Source of the DNA: Pseudomonadota bacterium
GTDB lineage: Bacteria > Pseudomonadota > Gammaproteobacteria > Burkholderiales > Burkholderiaceae_C
Assembly: GCA_023422975.1 (NCBI GenBank)
Contig: JAFAGF010000224.1
Location: 1 to 31,797, forward strand
Direction: 5' to 3'
Length of the DNA stretch: 31,797 nucleotides
Shown here: positions 9,468-17,999 of the stretch, piece after piece
Position numbering within the stretch: position 1 is the stretch's first letter
Layout: every line of letters begins with the position of its first letter
Translations under genes and position numbers: made by a program
The notes under the pieces: model-generated
What the model saw: only the letters and a program-made list of their open reading frames with translations
What the model was told of the DNA's origin: nothing
Database searches by the model: none

Positions 9468-11024
9468 ATGAAACTCCGCCTTCAACTTCCGCTTTTTATG
9501 GCCGCAGCCTTGCTGCTGATGCTGTGCGCTGCACTTTTTGGCCTGCTGCGCCAGCAACAAGCCCTCACGCTCTATCACGAAGACGTTGCCCGCTATATGG
9601 GGCACGAGCGTTTAACCAGCCTGCTGCTCAATGACTTCAAGGTACAAGCGCAGGAGTGGAAAAACGTGCTGGTGCGCGGTCACACCACACAAGACCGTGA
9701 ACGCTACTGGCAAGCCTTTGAACAGCAAGAGCAAGCCATTCAAGCCAACAGCCAGTTGCTGCTGGCAGGCCTGGAGCCAGGTGCTGCACGCACGTTGGTG
9801 CAACAGTTTCAGCAATCCCACCAGGCCATGGGCAAGGCCTACCGTGAAGGCCTGCGCCAATTTGAAGACAGTGGCTACGACCCTCGCGCAGGCGACGCCC
9901 GTGTGCGCGGGATTGACCGCGAAGCCACCACTTTGCTGGAGCAAGCCGCCCAGCAAATCGCCAACGACAGCGCTGCGCTGTCCACACAGGCCCAGCACAT
10001 GGCCGAGCAGGCACGCTGGCTCAGTCTGAGCGTGTGCTTGCTGGTATTTGCACTGGGGCTGGGGTTGAGCGTGGGCTACAGCCGCCGCATCACCGTGCCA
10101 CTGGCGCACGCAGTAGCAGCTGCCAACGGGATTGCTGCGGGTGATTTGCGCCAGCGCATTCATGCCAGCGGCCACAATGAAATCACGGATCTGATGCGTG
10201 CCCTGCAAGGCATGCAAACCAGCTTGTCGCAATTGGTGCAGCAAGTGCGCACGGATGCCGAGCAGGTGGCCACTGCCAGCGAACAAATTGCCAGTGGCAA
10301 CCAAGACCTTTCGCGCCGTACCGAAAGCCAGGCCAGTGCACTGCAGCAAAGCAATGCCAGCATGGAAACGCTGGCCAGCAATGTGCGCCACAACGCAGAC
10401 AACGCACAGTCTGCGCTGCAACTGTCCCAGCAAGCCAGCCAAGTGGCCACCACAGGGCGCAGCAGCATGCTCGGGCTGGTGGAGACCATGCAGGACATTC
10501 AGCACAGCAGCCAAAAGATTGGCGACATCATTGGCGTGATTGACGGAATTGCCTTCCAGACCAATATCTTGGCACTGAACGCCGCCGTCGAAGCCGCGCG
10601 TGCCGGTGAGCAAGGTCGTGGTTTTGCCGTGGTGGCTGGGGAAGTGCGATCACTGGCACAGCGCAGTGCCGAGGCCGCCAAGGAAATCAAGCAACTCATT
10701 ACCCTCAGCGGTGAGCGCGTAGCTGCCGGGGTGCACCAGGCAGGTGAAACCGGCAACACCATGGCGGACATTGAGCAAACCATTCACCGCGTCACGAACT
10801 TGGTGCAAGAGATTGCCCAAGCCAGCCATGACCAGAGCACAGGTGTCACCGAAATGGGCGGAGCCTTGGCCGATATTGACAACGGCACGCAGCACAATGC
10901 CGCGCTGGTGGAAGAAATGACCGCTGCGACCCAGAGCCTGCACACCCAGTCACAAGGCTTGCTGCGCAGCGCCAGCGCGTTCCAAACTGGCGGAGCAGCG
11001 TTGTTGGCGCTGCCCCAGCACTGA
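9468..11024 (+). CDS. Methyl-accepting chemotaxis protein (no C-terminal tether)
   Basis: A transmembrane chemoreceptor of 518 residues. TM1 is at about 8-27, and a periplasmic, mostly helical ligand-binding domain spans ~28-184. TM2 is at 185-204, followed by a HAMP domain (~205-258) and a long cytoplasmic coiled coil. The highly conserved hairpin tip is [22 protein letters not shown], starting near residue 374. The ligand cannot be read from the sequence. The protein ends shortly after the coiled coil, without the xWxxF pentapeptide that recruits CheR/CheB, unlike the second receptor here. The ATG at 9468 places TM1 correctly; an in-frame GTG lies at 9360. Confidence 0.95.
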   Translation: MKLRLQLPLFMAAALLLMLCAALFGLLRQQQALTLYHEDVARYMGHERLTSLLLNDFKVQAQEWKNVLVRGHTTQDRERYWQAFEQQEQAIQANSQLLLAGLEPGAARTLVQQFQQSHQAMGKAYREGLRQFEDSGYDPRAGDARVRGIDREATTLLEQAAQQIANDSAALSTQAQHMAEQARWLSLSVCLLVFALGLGLSVGYSRRITVPLAHAVAAANGIAAGDLRQRIHASGHNEITDLMRALQGMQTSLSQLVQQVRTDAEQVATASEQIASGNQDLSRRTESQASALQQSNASMETLASNVRHNADNAQSALQLSQQASQVATTGRSSMLGLVETMQDIQHSSQKIGDIIGVIDGIAFQTNILALNAAVEAARAGEQGRGFAVVAGEVRSLAQRSAEAAKEIKQLITLSGERVAAGVHQAGETGNTMADIEQTIHRVTNLVQEIAQASHDQSTGVTEMGGALADIDNGTQHNAALVEEMTAATQSLHTQSQGLLRSASAFQTGGAALLALPQH

Positions 11025-11037
11025 GCACGCGCAATCC

Positions 11038-11520
11038 TTAATGCGTCGTAGGCTTGCCAGCCTGCGGCGCAGCAGAGCCCTTGCGCGGAATTTCCGCCTG
11101 GGCAAAGTCCATGTCTTCCGTCCACACCACGCCCTCCCATGTCCAGGGGCTGCTGGCGGTTTCCAGGCTGAGTACGTGCACCCCTGCCAAATCTTTGGCG
11201 CGGCCTTTGAGCCATTCCACCTGATCGTCGCGCACAAACACCAGCAAGCCAATGCTCCAGTCGCTGCCCACCACTTGCAGGCGCTGCAGTTGCTCCAGCA
11301 ACGGGGCATACCATTTCTCTACGCGCTGGTTGATTTTGTCGACCACACCCAGCGGATAGCCGGACGCACTGACCTCCACCACCCAGACCTGGCGTTTGGC
11401 TGGACGCAGCGCCACAAAACTGGGGCACATCCAACCCGCAGCAACTTCATATTGCGCGGCAATAAAGGTATCGCCATTGGCAGTTAAAAACTGCATGACC
11501 GCTTCATCGTGTCGATCCAT
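11038..11520 (-). CDS. Conserved-looking hypothetical protein, possible degenerate nuclease fold
   Basis: I do not recognise this 160-residue soluble protein. It is acidic to neutral, rich in Trp and Val, and has no signal peptide or membrane segment. The stretch CPSFVALRPAKRQVWVVEVS resembles the core strand-turn-strand of PD-(D/E)XK nucleases, but the first Asp and the final Lys are missing. If the resemblance is real, the protein is probably catalytically inactive. The coding look is good: sensible composition, and a ribosome binding site AAAGGG 5-6 bases before the ATG. It lies convergent to the first chemoreceptor gene, 13 bp apart, with repeat copy 2 just upstream. Confidence 0.75.
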   Translation of the reverse strand: MDRHDEAVMQFLTANGDTFIAAQYEVAAGWMCPSFVALRPAKRQVWVVEVSASGYPLGVVDKINQRVEKWYAPLLEQLQRLQVVGSDWSIGLLVFVRDDQVEWLKGRAKDLAGVHVLSLETASSPWTWEGVVWTEDMDFAQAEIPRKGSAAPQAGKPTTH

Positions 11521-11535
11521 GCGTGCCCTTTCAGA

Positions 11536-11586
11536 ATTTTTGATAGCTGCTTGCGCTTTGCAGACAAGCGTTAGACCTCTATTTTG
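11536..11586 (+). repeat. Palindromic intergenic repeat, copy 2
   Basis: This copy reads ATTTTTGATAGCTGCTTGC, then GCTTTG, a short loop, CAAGCGTTAGACCTC and TATTTT. It has the same organisation as copies 1 and 3 but the opposite orientation. It lies between the start of the hypothetical gene and the terminator of the second chemoreceptor gene. Confidence 0.8.
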
Positions 11587-11591
11587 CTTAT

Positions 11592-11617
11592 AAAAAAAGG
11601 AGCCGCAATGGCTCCTT
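11592..11617 (-). terminator. Terminator of the second chemoreceptor gene
   Basis: AAGGAGCC (11597-11604) pairs with GGCTCCTT (11610-11617) around a 5-nt loop. Read on the minus strand, a run of T follows. It lies 27 bp after the stop of the receptor gene. Confidence 0.92.
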
Positions 11618-11643
11618 GTTTCTGTGCGTCACCGCAATGTGAC

Positions 11644-13407
11644 TTAGAAAGTTTCCCAATCGTCGTCATTCGAAGTCACTGCGGCCTTGCTGTCTGCAGG
11701 CGCAGGGCGCAGCAGCTTGGGCGCTTCTTCCACCTTTTTCGCCACAGGCTTGCTGGTTGCCGACTTGCTGCTGATCCCTGCAGGCTTGGCGGCCACTTTG
11801 GCGACGGCAGGAGAGCTGCTCTTGGCAGGTGCCAGCGCAGGCTTGCGCACGGCAGCCACGGCCAGTGACTGGCCCACATTAAAGACCGACACCACATCTG
11901 CCAAGCGCTTGGCCTGCTCATTCATCGAGGTGGCGGCAGCGCTGGACTCTTCCACCAAAGCGGCGTTTTGCTGCGTCATCTGGTCCAGATTGCTCACCGC
12001 CTGGTTCACCTGCGAGATGCCATCGCGCTGCTCATGCGACGAAGCGGTGATTTCGCCAATCAAATCCGTCACACGGCGCACGCTGCTGACAATCTCTTGC
12101 ATGCTCTCGCCCGCCTGCGCTACCTGCTCAGAGCCGACCCCCACCTTGTTCACACTTTCCGTGATCAGCACCTTGATTTCCTTGGCAGCCTCTGCGCTGC
12201 GGCCTGCCAAGGAGCGCACTTCACCAGCGACCACGGCAAAACCCCGGCCTTGTTCACCGGCACGCGCGGCTTCTACGGCGGCGTTCAGCGCCAAGATATT
12301 GGTCTGGAAGGCTATGCCGTCAATCACGCCAATGATGTCGTTGATCTTGCGGCTTGCAGCATTGATCTGGTCCATGCTGGTCACCACCAGTCCGACCACA
12401 TCACCACCGCGCTCCGCCGCTTGTACCGCAGTGGCAGCCAGTTGATTGGCCTGGCGGGCCGTGTCTGCAGACTGCGTCACCGTGGCGGTCAGCTCTTCCA
12501 TGCTGGCCGCAGTTTCTTCCAGATTGGCGGCCGTTTGCTCAGTGCGTGCGGACAAGTCCTGGTTGCCCGTGGCAATCTGGCTCGCCGCCGAAGACACGGA
12601 ATCCACCCCGTTGCGCACTTCACCCACCAGCGAGCGCAGTTTTTGCGTCATGGCATTCAAGCTGCGCAGCAACTGGCCCAGCTCATCCTTGCGGTCATCG
12701 TGCACATCTTTGGTCAAATCACCGGAAGCAATGGTTTCTGCCAACTCCACCGCACGCGCCAAAGGTGCTGTCAATTGGCGCACCAGCCATGCGGAGAACA
12801 GCAGGCCCAGCGCGATCACCACAGCCAGTGTTGTGCCACCAATCGTCATGGCGACTGCGTTCTCTTTCGCACCTTGGGCAACAGCCTCTTTCAGGATTTT
12901 CTGCTGCAGCTCCACCAACTCATTCAAGATACCCAAATATTGCTGTACAGCAGGCACCAGTTCACTTTGCACCAAACGTCCCACATCGCCATCGTTGCGA
13001 CGCTCCATCGCTACTTGCTCGGTCAATTGCTGCAGTTTCTGACGTTGATCATTAATGCGAGCCATCACCGCACGGCCATCCGCGCTTTGCAAGCGCTGGT
13101 TAGTCTCCGTCAGCAACGCATCTGCTTCCATCGATGCCGTTTTGAACTGCTGGTTGAAAAATTCCATCGACGTAGCATCTTGCGCCATATTGGCGGCTAC
13201 CAGATAGCTGGCAGTAGCCTGTGTATTGCCGCGCAACTGCACCACCAGGCGGATACGCTCTTCCATATCGAGGACAGAGTTCATCACCCGCTGGTCAACG
13301 CTCTTGAGGTAGGACGTCATGCCCAGGCCCGAAAGTAGCATCATGGTGATAACGGTCAGCAACAGTAGCCAGACTTTTTTAGCTACGGACAGATTTTTGA
13401 ATTGCAT
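11644..13407 (-). CDS. Methyl-accepting chemotaxis protein with CheR/CheB tether
   Basis: A transmembrane chemoreceptor of 587 residues. TM1 is at about 12-31, a four-helix-type periplasmic sensor spans ~32-184, TM2 is at ~185-209, and HAMP follows. The cytoplasmic coiled coil carries the conserved tip [22 protein letters not shown]. After it comes an Ala/Pro/Lys-rich flexible linker (~515-580) ending in DWETF, residues 583-587. This matches the xWxxF pentapeptide that docks the methyltransferase CheR and methylesterase CheB, so this is probably a high-abundance receptor. The start codon (ATG, 13407) lies only 9 bases after a terminator-like U-tract and has no clear ribosome binding site. The ligand is unknown. 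Confidence 0.96.
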   Translation of the reverse strand: MQFKNLSVAKKVWLLLLTVITMMLLSGLGMTSYLKSVDQRVMNSVLDMEERIRLVVQLRGNTQATASYLVAANMAQDATSMEFFNQQFKTASMEADALLTETNQRLQSADGRAVMARINDQRQKLQQLTEQVAMERRNDGDVGRLVQSELVPAVQQYLGILNELVELQQKILKEAVAQGAKENAVAMTIGGTTLAVVIALGLLFSAWLVRQLTAPLARAVELAETIASGDLTKDVHDDRKDELGQLLRSLNAMTQKLRSLVGEVRNGVDSVSSAASQIATGNQDLSARTEQTAANLEETAASMEELTATVTQSADTARQANQLAATAVQAAERGGDVVGLVVTSMDQINAASRKINDIIGVIDGIAFQTNILALNAAVEAARAGEQGRGFAVVAGEVRSLAGRSAEAAKEIKVLITESVNKVGVGSEQVAQAGESMQEIVSSVRRVTDLIGEITASSHEQRDGISQVNQAVSNLDQMTQQNAALVEESSAAATSMNEQAKRLADVVSVFNVGQSLAVAAVRKPALAPAKSSSPAVAKVAAKPAGISSKSATSKPVAKKVEEAPKLLRPAPADSKAAVTSNDDDWETF

Positions 13408-13416
13408 GGCAGACAG

Positions 13417-13451
13417 AAAAAAGAAAACCGCCAGCGCTCACACGCCAGCGG
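13417..13451 (-). terminator. Terminator or attenuator in front of the second chemoreceptor gene
   Basis: In minus-strand RNA, CCGCUGGCG (13451-13443) pairs with CGCUGGCGG (13436-13428) over 9 bp, including two G-U pairs, with a 6-nt loop. UUUUCUUUUUU follows. It could end the pfkA transcript, 164 bp after that stop. Because the U-tract ends 9 nt before the receptor start codon, it could also act as a leader attenuator for the receptor. Confidence 0.7.
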
Positions 13452-13502
13452 CCTGATGTTTTACAGACAATGACAATTACACAGGGTTTACCCACATATT
13501 CC

Positions 13503-13523
13503 AACTATTTTTGACAAATAGTT
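13503..13523. promoter_or_regulatory. Inverted repeat upstream of the second chemoreceptor gene
   Basis: A perfect 8-bp inverted repeat, AACTATTT-TTGAC-AAATAGTT, lies about 100 bp before the receptor start in an AT-rich stretch. It has the shape of a dimeric regulator operator, but no regulator is identified and no T-tract follows. It may also overlap a promoter. Confidence 0.35.
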
Positions 13524-13614
13524 ACAAAGCATCTGCAAATACGTCACTTCCGTGTCAATCTGCCACCTATCGAAAGCAAGGTAGTAGCTCCAACAGTTCC
13601 AGCGTCGTGAAATG

Positions 13615-14673
13615 CTATGCCTGTCCCAAGCAAATACCAATGTCTCTGGCCATGGTCAGCAGCGGGTGGTCTGCAGAAATCTGTCGCTGGGTGTTGGCCA
13701 CAGTGGCAATTTCCACGCTACCAATCACGCCGTTTTGCAGCGTCACCATGCGGCCAAACTGCCCACTCAGCACCAGTTGCGCAGCATGGTGGCCAAACTG
13801 GGTGGCCAGCACCCGATCGAACGGCGTTGGGTCTCCCCCTCGTTGTACATGACCCAGCACCGTGGTACGCACTTCGCTCTTGAGGTACGGCTGTAGACGC
13901 TCGCGCAGCACATGCCCCACACCACCCAAACGCACAGGGTCAGGGCTGTGTGCAATACGCTCGCGCACCGTCAGGCTCTGCCCGCTTTCCTTGGCACCTT
14001 CACCAATGCAGATGATGGTGTAGCGCTGGCGTTGCTCTCGCGCCTTGCACACATCAATGATAGCTTGCAGGTCATAGTCAATCTCTGGCAGCAAGATGAT
14101 GTCTGCAGCCCCGGCCACGCCGGCTTCCAACGCCAGCCATCCTGCATTGCGCCCCATGGTCTCCACAATCATCACGCGGTGATGACTGTTGGCCGTACTT
14201 TCAATGCGGCGCAAAGCCTCGGTCGCGGTGGCCACCGCGGTGTCAAAGCCAAAGCTGCGCTCGCAGTTGGCAATGTCGTTATCAATGGTCTTGGGCACAC
14301 CCACACACTGCATGCCGACAGCATTCGCCAGCCCGTAAGCCAGGCTCTGCGTACCATCCCCGCCAATGGACACCACCACATCCAAGCCCAGGGTTTGGAC
14401 ATTGCGCTTGACCTGTGCCAAGGTGGCTTCGTTCTTGAGCGGATTGGCGCTGTTGCTGGTGCCCAAAATAGTTCCGCCAATGTGCAAGATGCCTGAGACC
14501 TCATCCCAGGTCAGCGGCTTGACGCGTGGTGCATCCCCCATCAAACCTTCAAAACCGTCCTGAATGCCGAGTACTTCACAACCACCCTGGCTGATCAACG
14601 ACTTGGTCACAGCACGAATCACCGCATTCAAGCCGGGGCAATCCCCACCACCGGTTAGCACACCAACGCGCAT
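13615..14673 (-). CDS. pfkA: 6-phosphofructokinase, ATP-type glycine with PPi-type lysine
   Basis: Phosphorylates fructose-6-phosphate to the 1,6-bisphosphate in glycolysis. It has 352 residues. The PFK signatures are GVLTGGGDCPGLNAVIR at the N-terminus, IGGDGT at 103-108, PKTIDNDI at 127-134 with catalytic Asp131, and ETMGRNAGW. Gly107 sits where E. coli ATP-PFK has Gly104 (PPi enzymes have Asp), which favours ATP. Lys128 sits where E. coli has Gly and PPi enzymes have Lys. This combination is known from actinobacterial-type (group III) ATP enzymes. The ATG at 14673 has AAGGAG six bases upstream; ATGs at 14679 and 14712 are less suitable. The gene is monocistronic. Confidence 0.93.
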   Translation of the reverse strand: MRVGVLTGGGDCPGLNAVIRAVTKSLISQGGCEVLGIQDGFEGLMGDAPRVKPLTWDEVSGILHIGGTILGTSNSANPLKNEATLAQVKRNVQTLGLDVVVSIGGDGTQSLAYGLANAVGMQCVGVPKTIDNDIANCERSFGFDTAVATATEALRRIESTANSHHRVMIVETMGRNAGWLALEAGVAGAADIILLPEIDYDLQAIIDVCKAREQRQRYTIICIGEGAKESGQSLTVRERIAHSPDPVRLGGVGHVLRERLQPYLKSEVRTTVLGHVQRGGDPTPFDRVLATQFGHHAAQLVLSGQFGRMVTLQNGVIGSVEIATVANTQRQISADHPLLTMARDIGICLGQA

Positions 14674-14775
14674 AGACATCTCCTTGTTCTCTCCAACGGG
14701 GCCTGCAGCCATCAGGCTGGGGCAGTAAACGCCGCATCATCCCATGTCCACCGGCGCGACGCACTTCGTCGGCAT

Positions 14776-14806
14776 AAAAAAATGGCCAGACATGCGTCCG
14801 GCCATT
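14776..14806 (-). terminator. Terminator of the gluconate dehydrogenase operon
   Basis: AATGGCC (14781-14787) pairs with GGCCATT (14800-14806), with an inner GAC/GTC stem. Seven T follow in the minus-strand reading. It lies 42 bp after the cytochrome gene stop and before pfkA. Confidence 0.92.
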
Positions 14807-14847
14807 CTTAGTGCTCAGGTGCAAGCTTCAGGGCTTGCCAAGACGTA

Positions 14848-16215
14848 TCAGTGTGCGTCAGCCGTCGCAGCTTTTTTGCGCTGCTTAGCCACATCGCTGG
14901 CGCTGACCTTGGAGGCCTGATTGCCCCAGCCAGTGCGCAGGAAGTTAGCCAGTTCGGCCACTTCTTCATCGTTCAGGCGATCCGCATAACCCTGCATCAC
15001 CAGATGCATGGGACGGCGCTCCGTGGCAGGCGAAGAAGCGCCCTTCAAGATGACAGACAGCAGCGGGCCAGCATCCTTACCGAGCACCATGGCATTGCCT
15101 TGCAACTCAGGGAAGATTTCTGGCGCGCCCTTGCCGCTGACAAAGTGGCAAGCTGCGCAGTTATCCAAGTACAGACGCGCACCCAAAGGCATCTCCGGCG
15201 TGGCAGAAGTCAGCAGCTTGGATGTCGCCTGACCTGCTTCATCCGCCTTGGCAATCGGTGTGCTGCGAGGGCCCTTGGTCGCAATTTGCTCTGCGCCCTT
15301 TTCCACCGCTTGGCCATCCATGCTCTTGAGGAAGACCGCCATGGCGTTCAGATCCGCATCGCTCATGTACTGCAGCGAGTGCTCCACCACCAAGGCCATC
15401 TCACCGTTCGCCACAGCATGTACGTTACGGCCAGCAGCCAGGTACGCAGCAACTTCTTCTGTGCTCCACTTCTGGATACGTGCATCCTTGCTGCGCAAGT
15501 CAGGGGCTGTCCAGCCGTCCACCATGCCTCCAGTCAGGAAGCTGGCGTCACCCAGACGGGTGCCGTCTTGCGCCATAAAGGTCGTGCGGGGGCTGTGGCA
15601 GGCTGCGCAGTGACCAGCGCCTTCGACCAGATACTGACCACGGATTTGCTGGTCATCACCCGTCATCGGCTTGAAGTCGGCATCGCCCGACAGAGCCAGC
15701 CAGTTCCAGGCACGAATACCGAAGCGCATATTGAATGGGAAGCTCAAGCTGGTTGCCTGCACTTCATTCTTCACGGGCTTGACTTCCGTTTGCAGGTAGT
15801 CGAACAACGCGCGCAGGTCGCCTTCCTTCATGTAGCGATAGTTCTCGTACGGCATGGCGGGGTACAACTGCTGGCCGTGACCACCAATACCGTCCACCAT
15901 GGCGGCACGGAACTGGTCCAGCGTCCAGTTACCAATACCTGTTTCTTTGTCAGGCGTGATGTTGGACGCCCAGATCTTGCCCATGGGGCTTTCAATCGCG
16001 TTGCCACCGGCCAAAGGCTCACCGCCCTTGGCGGTGTGACAGGCCATGCAGTCACCTGCACGCATGACGTATTCGCCGCGGCCTGCTTCCGCCTTCCAGT
16101 CTGCAGGCAGAGATTCATTGGCCGGCGAAGGCTTGAAAGGCACCAGAATCAAAGCCAGTGCGGCAATCACACCCAAAACGACCAGCGCAATCACAATGCT
16201 GAGGATTTTTTTCAT
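14848..16215 (-). CDS. Tri-haem cytochrome c subunit of gluconate 2-dehydrogenase-type complex
   Basis: A membrane-anchored periplasmic electron-transfer subunit that passes electrons from the FAD subunit to ubiquinone. Of its 455 residues, the first ~27 form one hydrophobic helix (MKKILSIVIALVVLGVIAAL...), a signal or anchor. Three c-type haem sites follow: CMACH at 56-60, CAACH at 203-207 and CAACH at 353-357. This is the classic layout for membrane gluconate, sorbitol, alcohol or aldose dehydrogenase cytochromes. GGAG lies 8 bases before the ATG. It is the last gene of a three-gene operon, 12 bp after the GMC gene, and is followed by a strong terminator. The exact sugar substrate of the complex cannot be told from this subunit. 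Confidence 0.94.
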   Translation of the reverse strand: MKKILSIVIALVVLGVIAALALILVPFKPSPANESLPADWKAEAGRGEYVMRAGDCMACHTAKGGEPLAGGNAIESPMGKIWASNITPDKETGIGNWTLDQFRAAMVDGIGGHGQQLYPAMPYENYRYMKEGDLRALFDYLQTEVKPVKNEVQATSLSFPFNMRFGIRAWNWLALSGDADFKPMTGDDQQIRGQYLVEGAGHCAACHSPRTTFMAQDGTRLGDASFLTGGMVDGWTAPDLRSKDARIQKWSTEEVAAYLAAGRNVHAVANGEMALVVEHSLQYMSDADLNAMAVFLKSMDGQAVEKGAEQIATKGPRSTPIAKADEAGQATSKLLTSATPEMPLGARLYLDNCAACHFVSGKGAPEIFPELQGNAMVLGKDAGPLLSVILKGASSPATERRPMHLVMQGYADRLNDEEVAELANFLRTGWGNQASKVSASDVAKQRKKAATADAH

Positions 16216-16227
16216 GACTTACGCTCC

Positions 16228-17997
16228 TCAGACCAACGGACGTGGGTTCTTCAAATACATCGTGCGGATCGCATGCAGCGTCCAGTACGCCAAGCCTCCG
16301 ACCATGCCAGTGGGGTTGTACTGGGTGTTTTGCACAAAATTACCTGCACCAAAGACGAACACGTTGTGCTTGTCCCAAGCCTGGCAGTAACGGTTCACCA
16401 CACCTTCGGTGGGCTTTTCGGACATGATGTGACCGCCCGTGTTGTGCGTAGTCTGATAAGGACGTACGTCGTACTGCGCACCAGCCTTTTTGAAGCCCGA
16501 TTGCATCAAGTCCGGCTTCATGGCGTTACCCACTTCCTCAGCCTTGATCTTTTGGTACTGGGTCATCTTCAGATCGTTTTCTTGCCAGTTGAAAGTCATG
16601 CGCATCAACGGACGACCGTGCTGGTCCTTGTAGGTTGGGTCCAAGTCCAGGTGGTTGTTGCGGTAGGACATGTGCGAGCCGTGTGTACCGATGGACATGG
16701 CGTGGCCATACCACTCACCAACACCCTTCTTCCAGCCTGCACCCCAGCCTGGAGTGCCCTTGGGCAACGGCATGGAGCGGATAGGCTGACCGTTCATGGA
16801 GCCTACGCGCCAGTAAGCGCCACCGATGAAGCCCAGCTTGCCGAAGTCGTTCTGGTTGATACCGAAATCGTCGATGCACATGCCGTTGGAGCCGTGACCG
16901 ATGAAGGGATTAAAGTGCTCACCCTTGTAAAACAAGGTCACGCCACCATTCATCTGGTAAGCGTAGTTCTTACCCGTCACACCAGTGTTGGTCTTGGGGT
17001 CATAAGGCTTGCCAATGCCCGACACCAGCATCAGGTGCACGTTGTTGAGCTGGTAGGACGACAGAATCACCAGATCCGCAGGCTGGAACACTTCTTCGTT
17101 CGTGTTCGAGTCGAAGTAGGTCACGCCGGTCGCGGTCTTGCCATCTTCCGAGCTTTCCACGCGCAGCACTTCGCAATGCGTACGGTAAGAGAAATTTTTC
17201 TTGCGCTTGAGGGCATCCAGCACTGCCGTCTGGGGCGACGACTTGGAGTACTGGTAGCAGCCGAAACGCTCACAGAAGCCGCAGAAATTGCAAGGCGCCA
17301 TCTGCATGCCGTAGGGGTTCACATACGACGTCGAGGCAATCCCAGCTGGTGCGGGGAAGGGGTGATAGCCCATTTGCTTGGCAACTGCTGCGAACTTTGT
17401 CGAGTCATAGGTCGAAGGCAAAGGAGGCATGGGGTACTCTTTGGAGCGCCAGCCTTCAAAAGGATTACCGCCGGCCTGGATTTGGCCCTTCAAGTTACCG
17501 GCCTTGCCAGAAATACCTGCGACTTCATCAAAACGCGTGAAGAAAGGCTCCAGCTCGTCATAGCTGACGGGATAGTCCATCAGGTTCATTCCCTCAGGAA
17601 TGATGGACTCGCCCCAGTGCTCCTTCACATAGGTGCGCAGCTTGATTTCTTCCGCCTGCGGACGCCAGTTCAAACCATTCCAGTGCGTACCTGCACCGCC
17701 AACACCGTTGCCAGGCAGGAAAGAGCCCATGGAACGGTAAGGCAGTGCGATTTCGCCGTCATGGCGACGTACTGTGACCGTTGCTTGACGGGGCAGCTGC
17801 ATGTTCTTCAGGCGCACACCGTAGGTCAGCTCGTCAATCTGATTGGGGTACTTGAACTCAGGCACCGTGTTTTGGTCACCGCCGCGCTCCAGCGCCACGA
17901 TTTCCAGGCCTTCTGCAGCCAGTTCCATGCCTGCAATAGAGCCCGTCCAGCCCAGACCAACGATAACGACGTCTTTTTTCTTTTCAATACGAGCCAT
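16228..17997 (-). CDS. GMC-type FAD dehydrogenase, gluconate 2-dehydrogenase large subunit family
   Basis: The catalytic flavoprotein of a periplasmic membrane-bound dehydrogenase, 589 residues. The FAD-binding Rossmann motif is at 10-40 (VVIVGLGWTGS...VALERGG), and GVGGAGTHWNG at ~98-108 is a second GMC element. A cysteine cluster (Cys236, 239, 242, 247 in CNFCGFCERFGC) fits the Fe-S site known in FAD-glucose and gluconate dehydrogenases. His518 and Asn561 form the expected catalytic pair. It has no signal peptide of its own, so it is probably carried across by the Tat-signal-bearing small subunit. It starts 2 bp after the small-subunit stop. Gluconate is the likeliest substrate by family; another polyol or aldose is possible. 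Confidence 0.93.
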   Translation of the reverse strand: MARIEKKKDVVIVGLGWTGSIAGMELAAEGLEIVALERGGDQNTVPEFKYPNQIDELTYGVRLKNMQLPRQATVTVRRHDGEIALPYRSMGSFLPGNGVGGAGTHWNGLNWRPQAEEIKLRTYVKEHWGESIIPEGMNLMDYPVSYDELEPFFTRFDEVAGISGKAGNLKGQIQAGGNPFEGWRSKEYPMPPLPSTYDSTKFAAVAKQMGYHPFPAPAGIASTSYVNPYGMQMAPCNFCGFCERFGCYQYSKSSPQTAVLDALKRKKNFSYRTHCEVLRVESSEDGKTATGVTYFDSNTNEEVFQPADLVILSSYQLNNVHLMLVSGIGKPYDPKTNTGVTGKNYAYQMNGGVTLFYKGEHFNPFIGHGSNGMCIDDFGINQNDFGKLGFIGGAYWRVGSMNGQPIRSMPLPKGTPGWGAGWKKGVGEWYGHAMSIGTHGSHMSYRNNHLDLDPTYKDQHGRPLMRMTFNWQENDLKMTQYQKIKAEEVGNAMKPDLMQSGFKKAGAQYDVRPYQTTHNTGGHIMSEKPTEGVVNRYCQAWDKHNVFVFGAGNFVQNTQYNPTGMVGGLAYWTLHAIRTMYLKNPRPLV

Positions 17998-17999
17998 GG

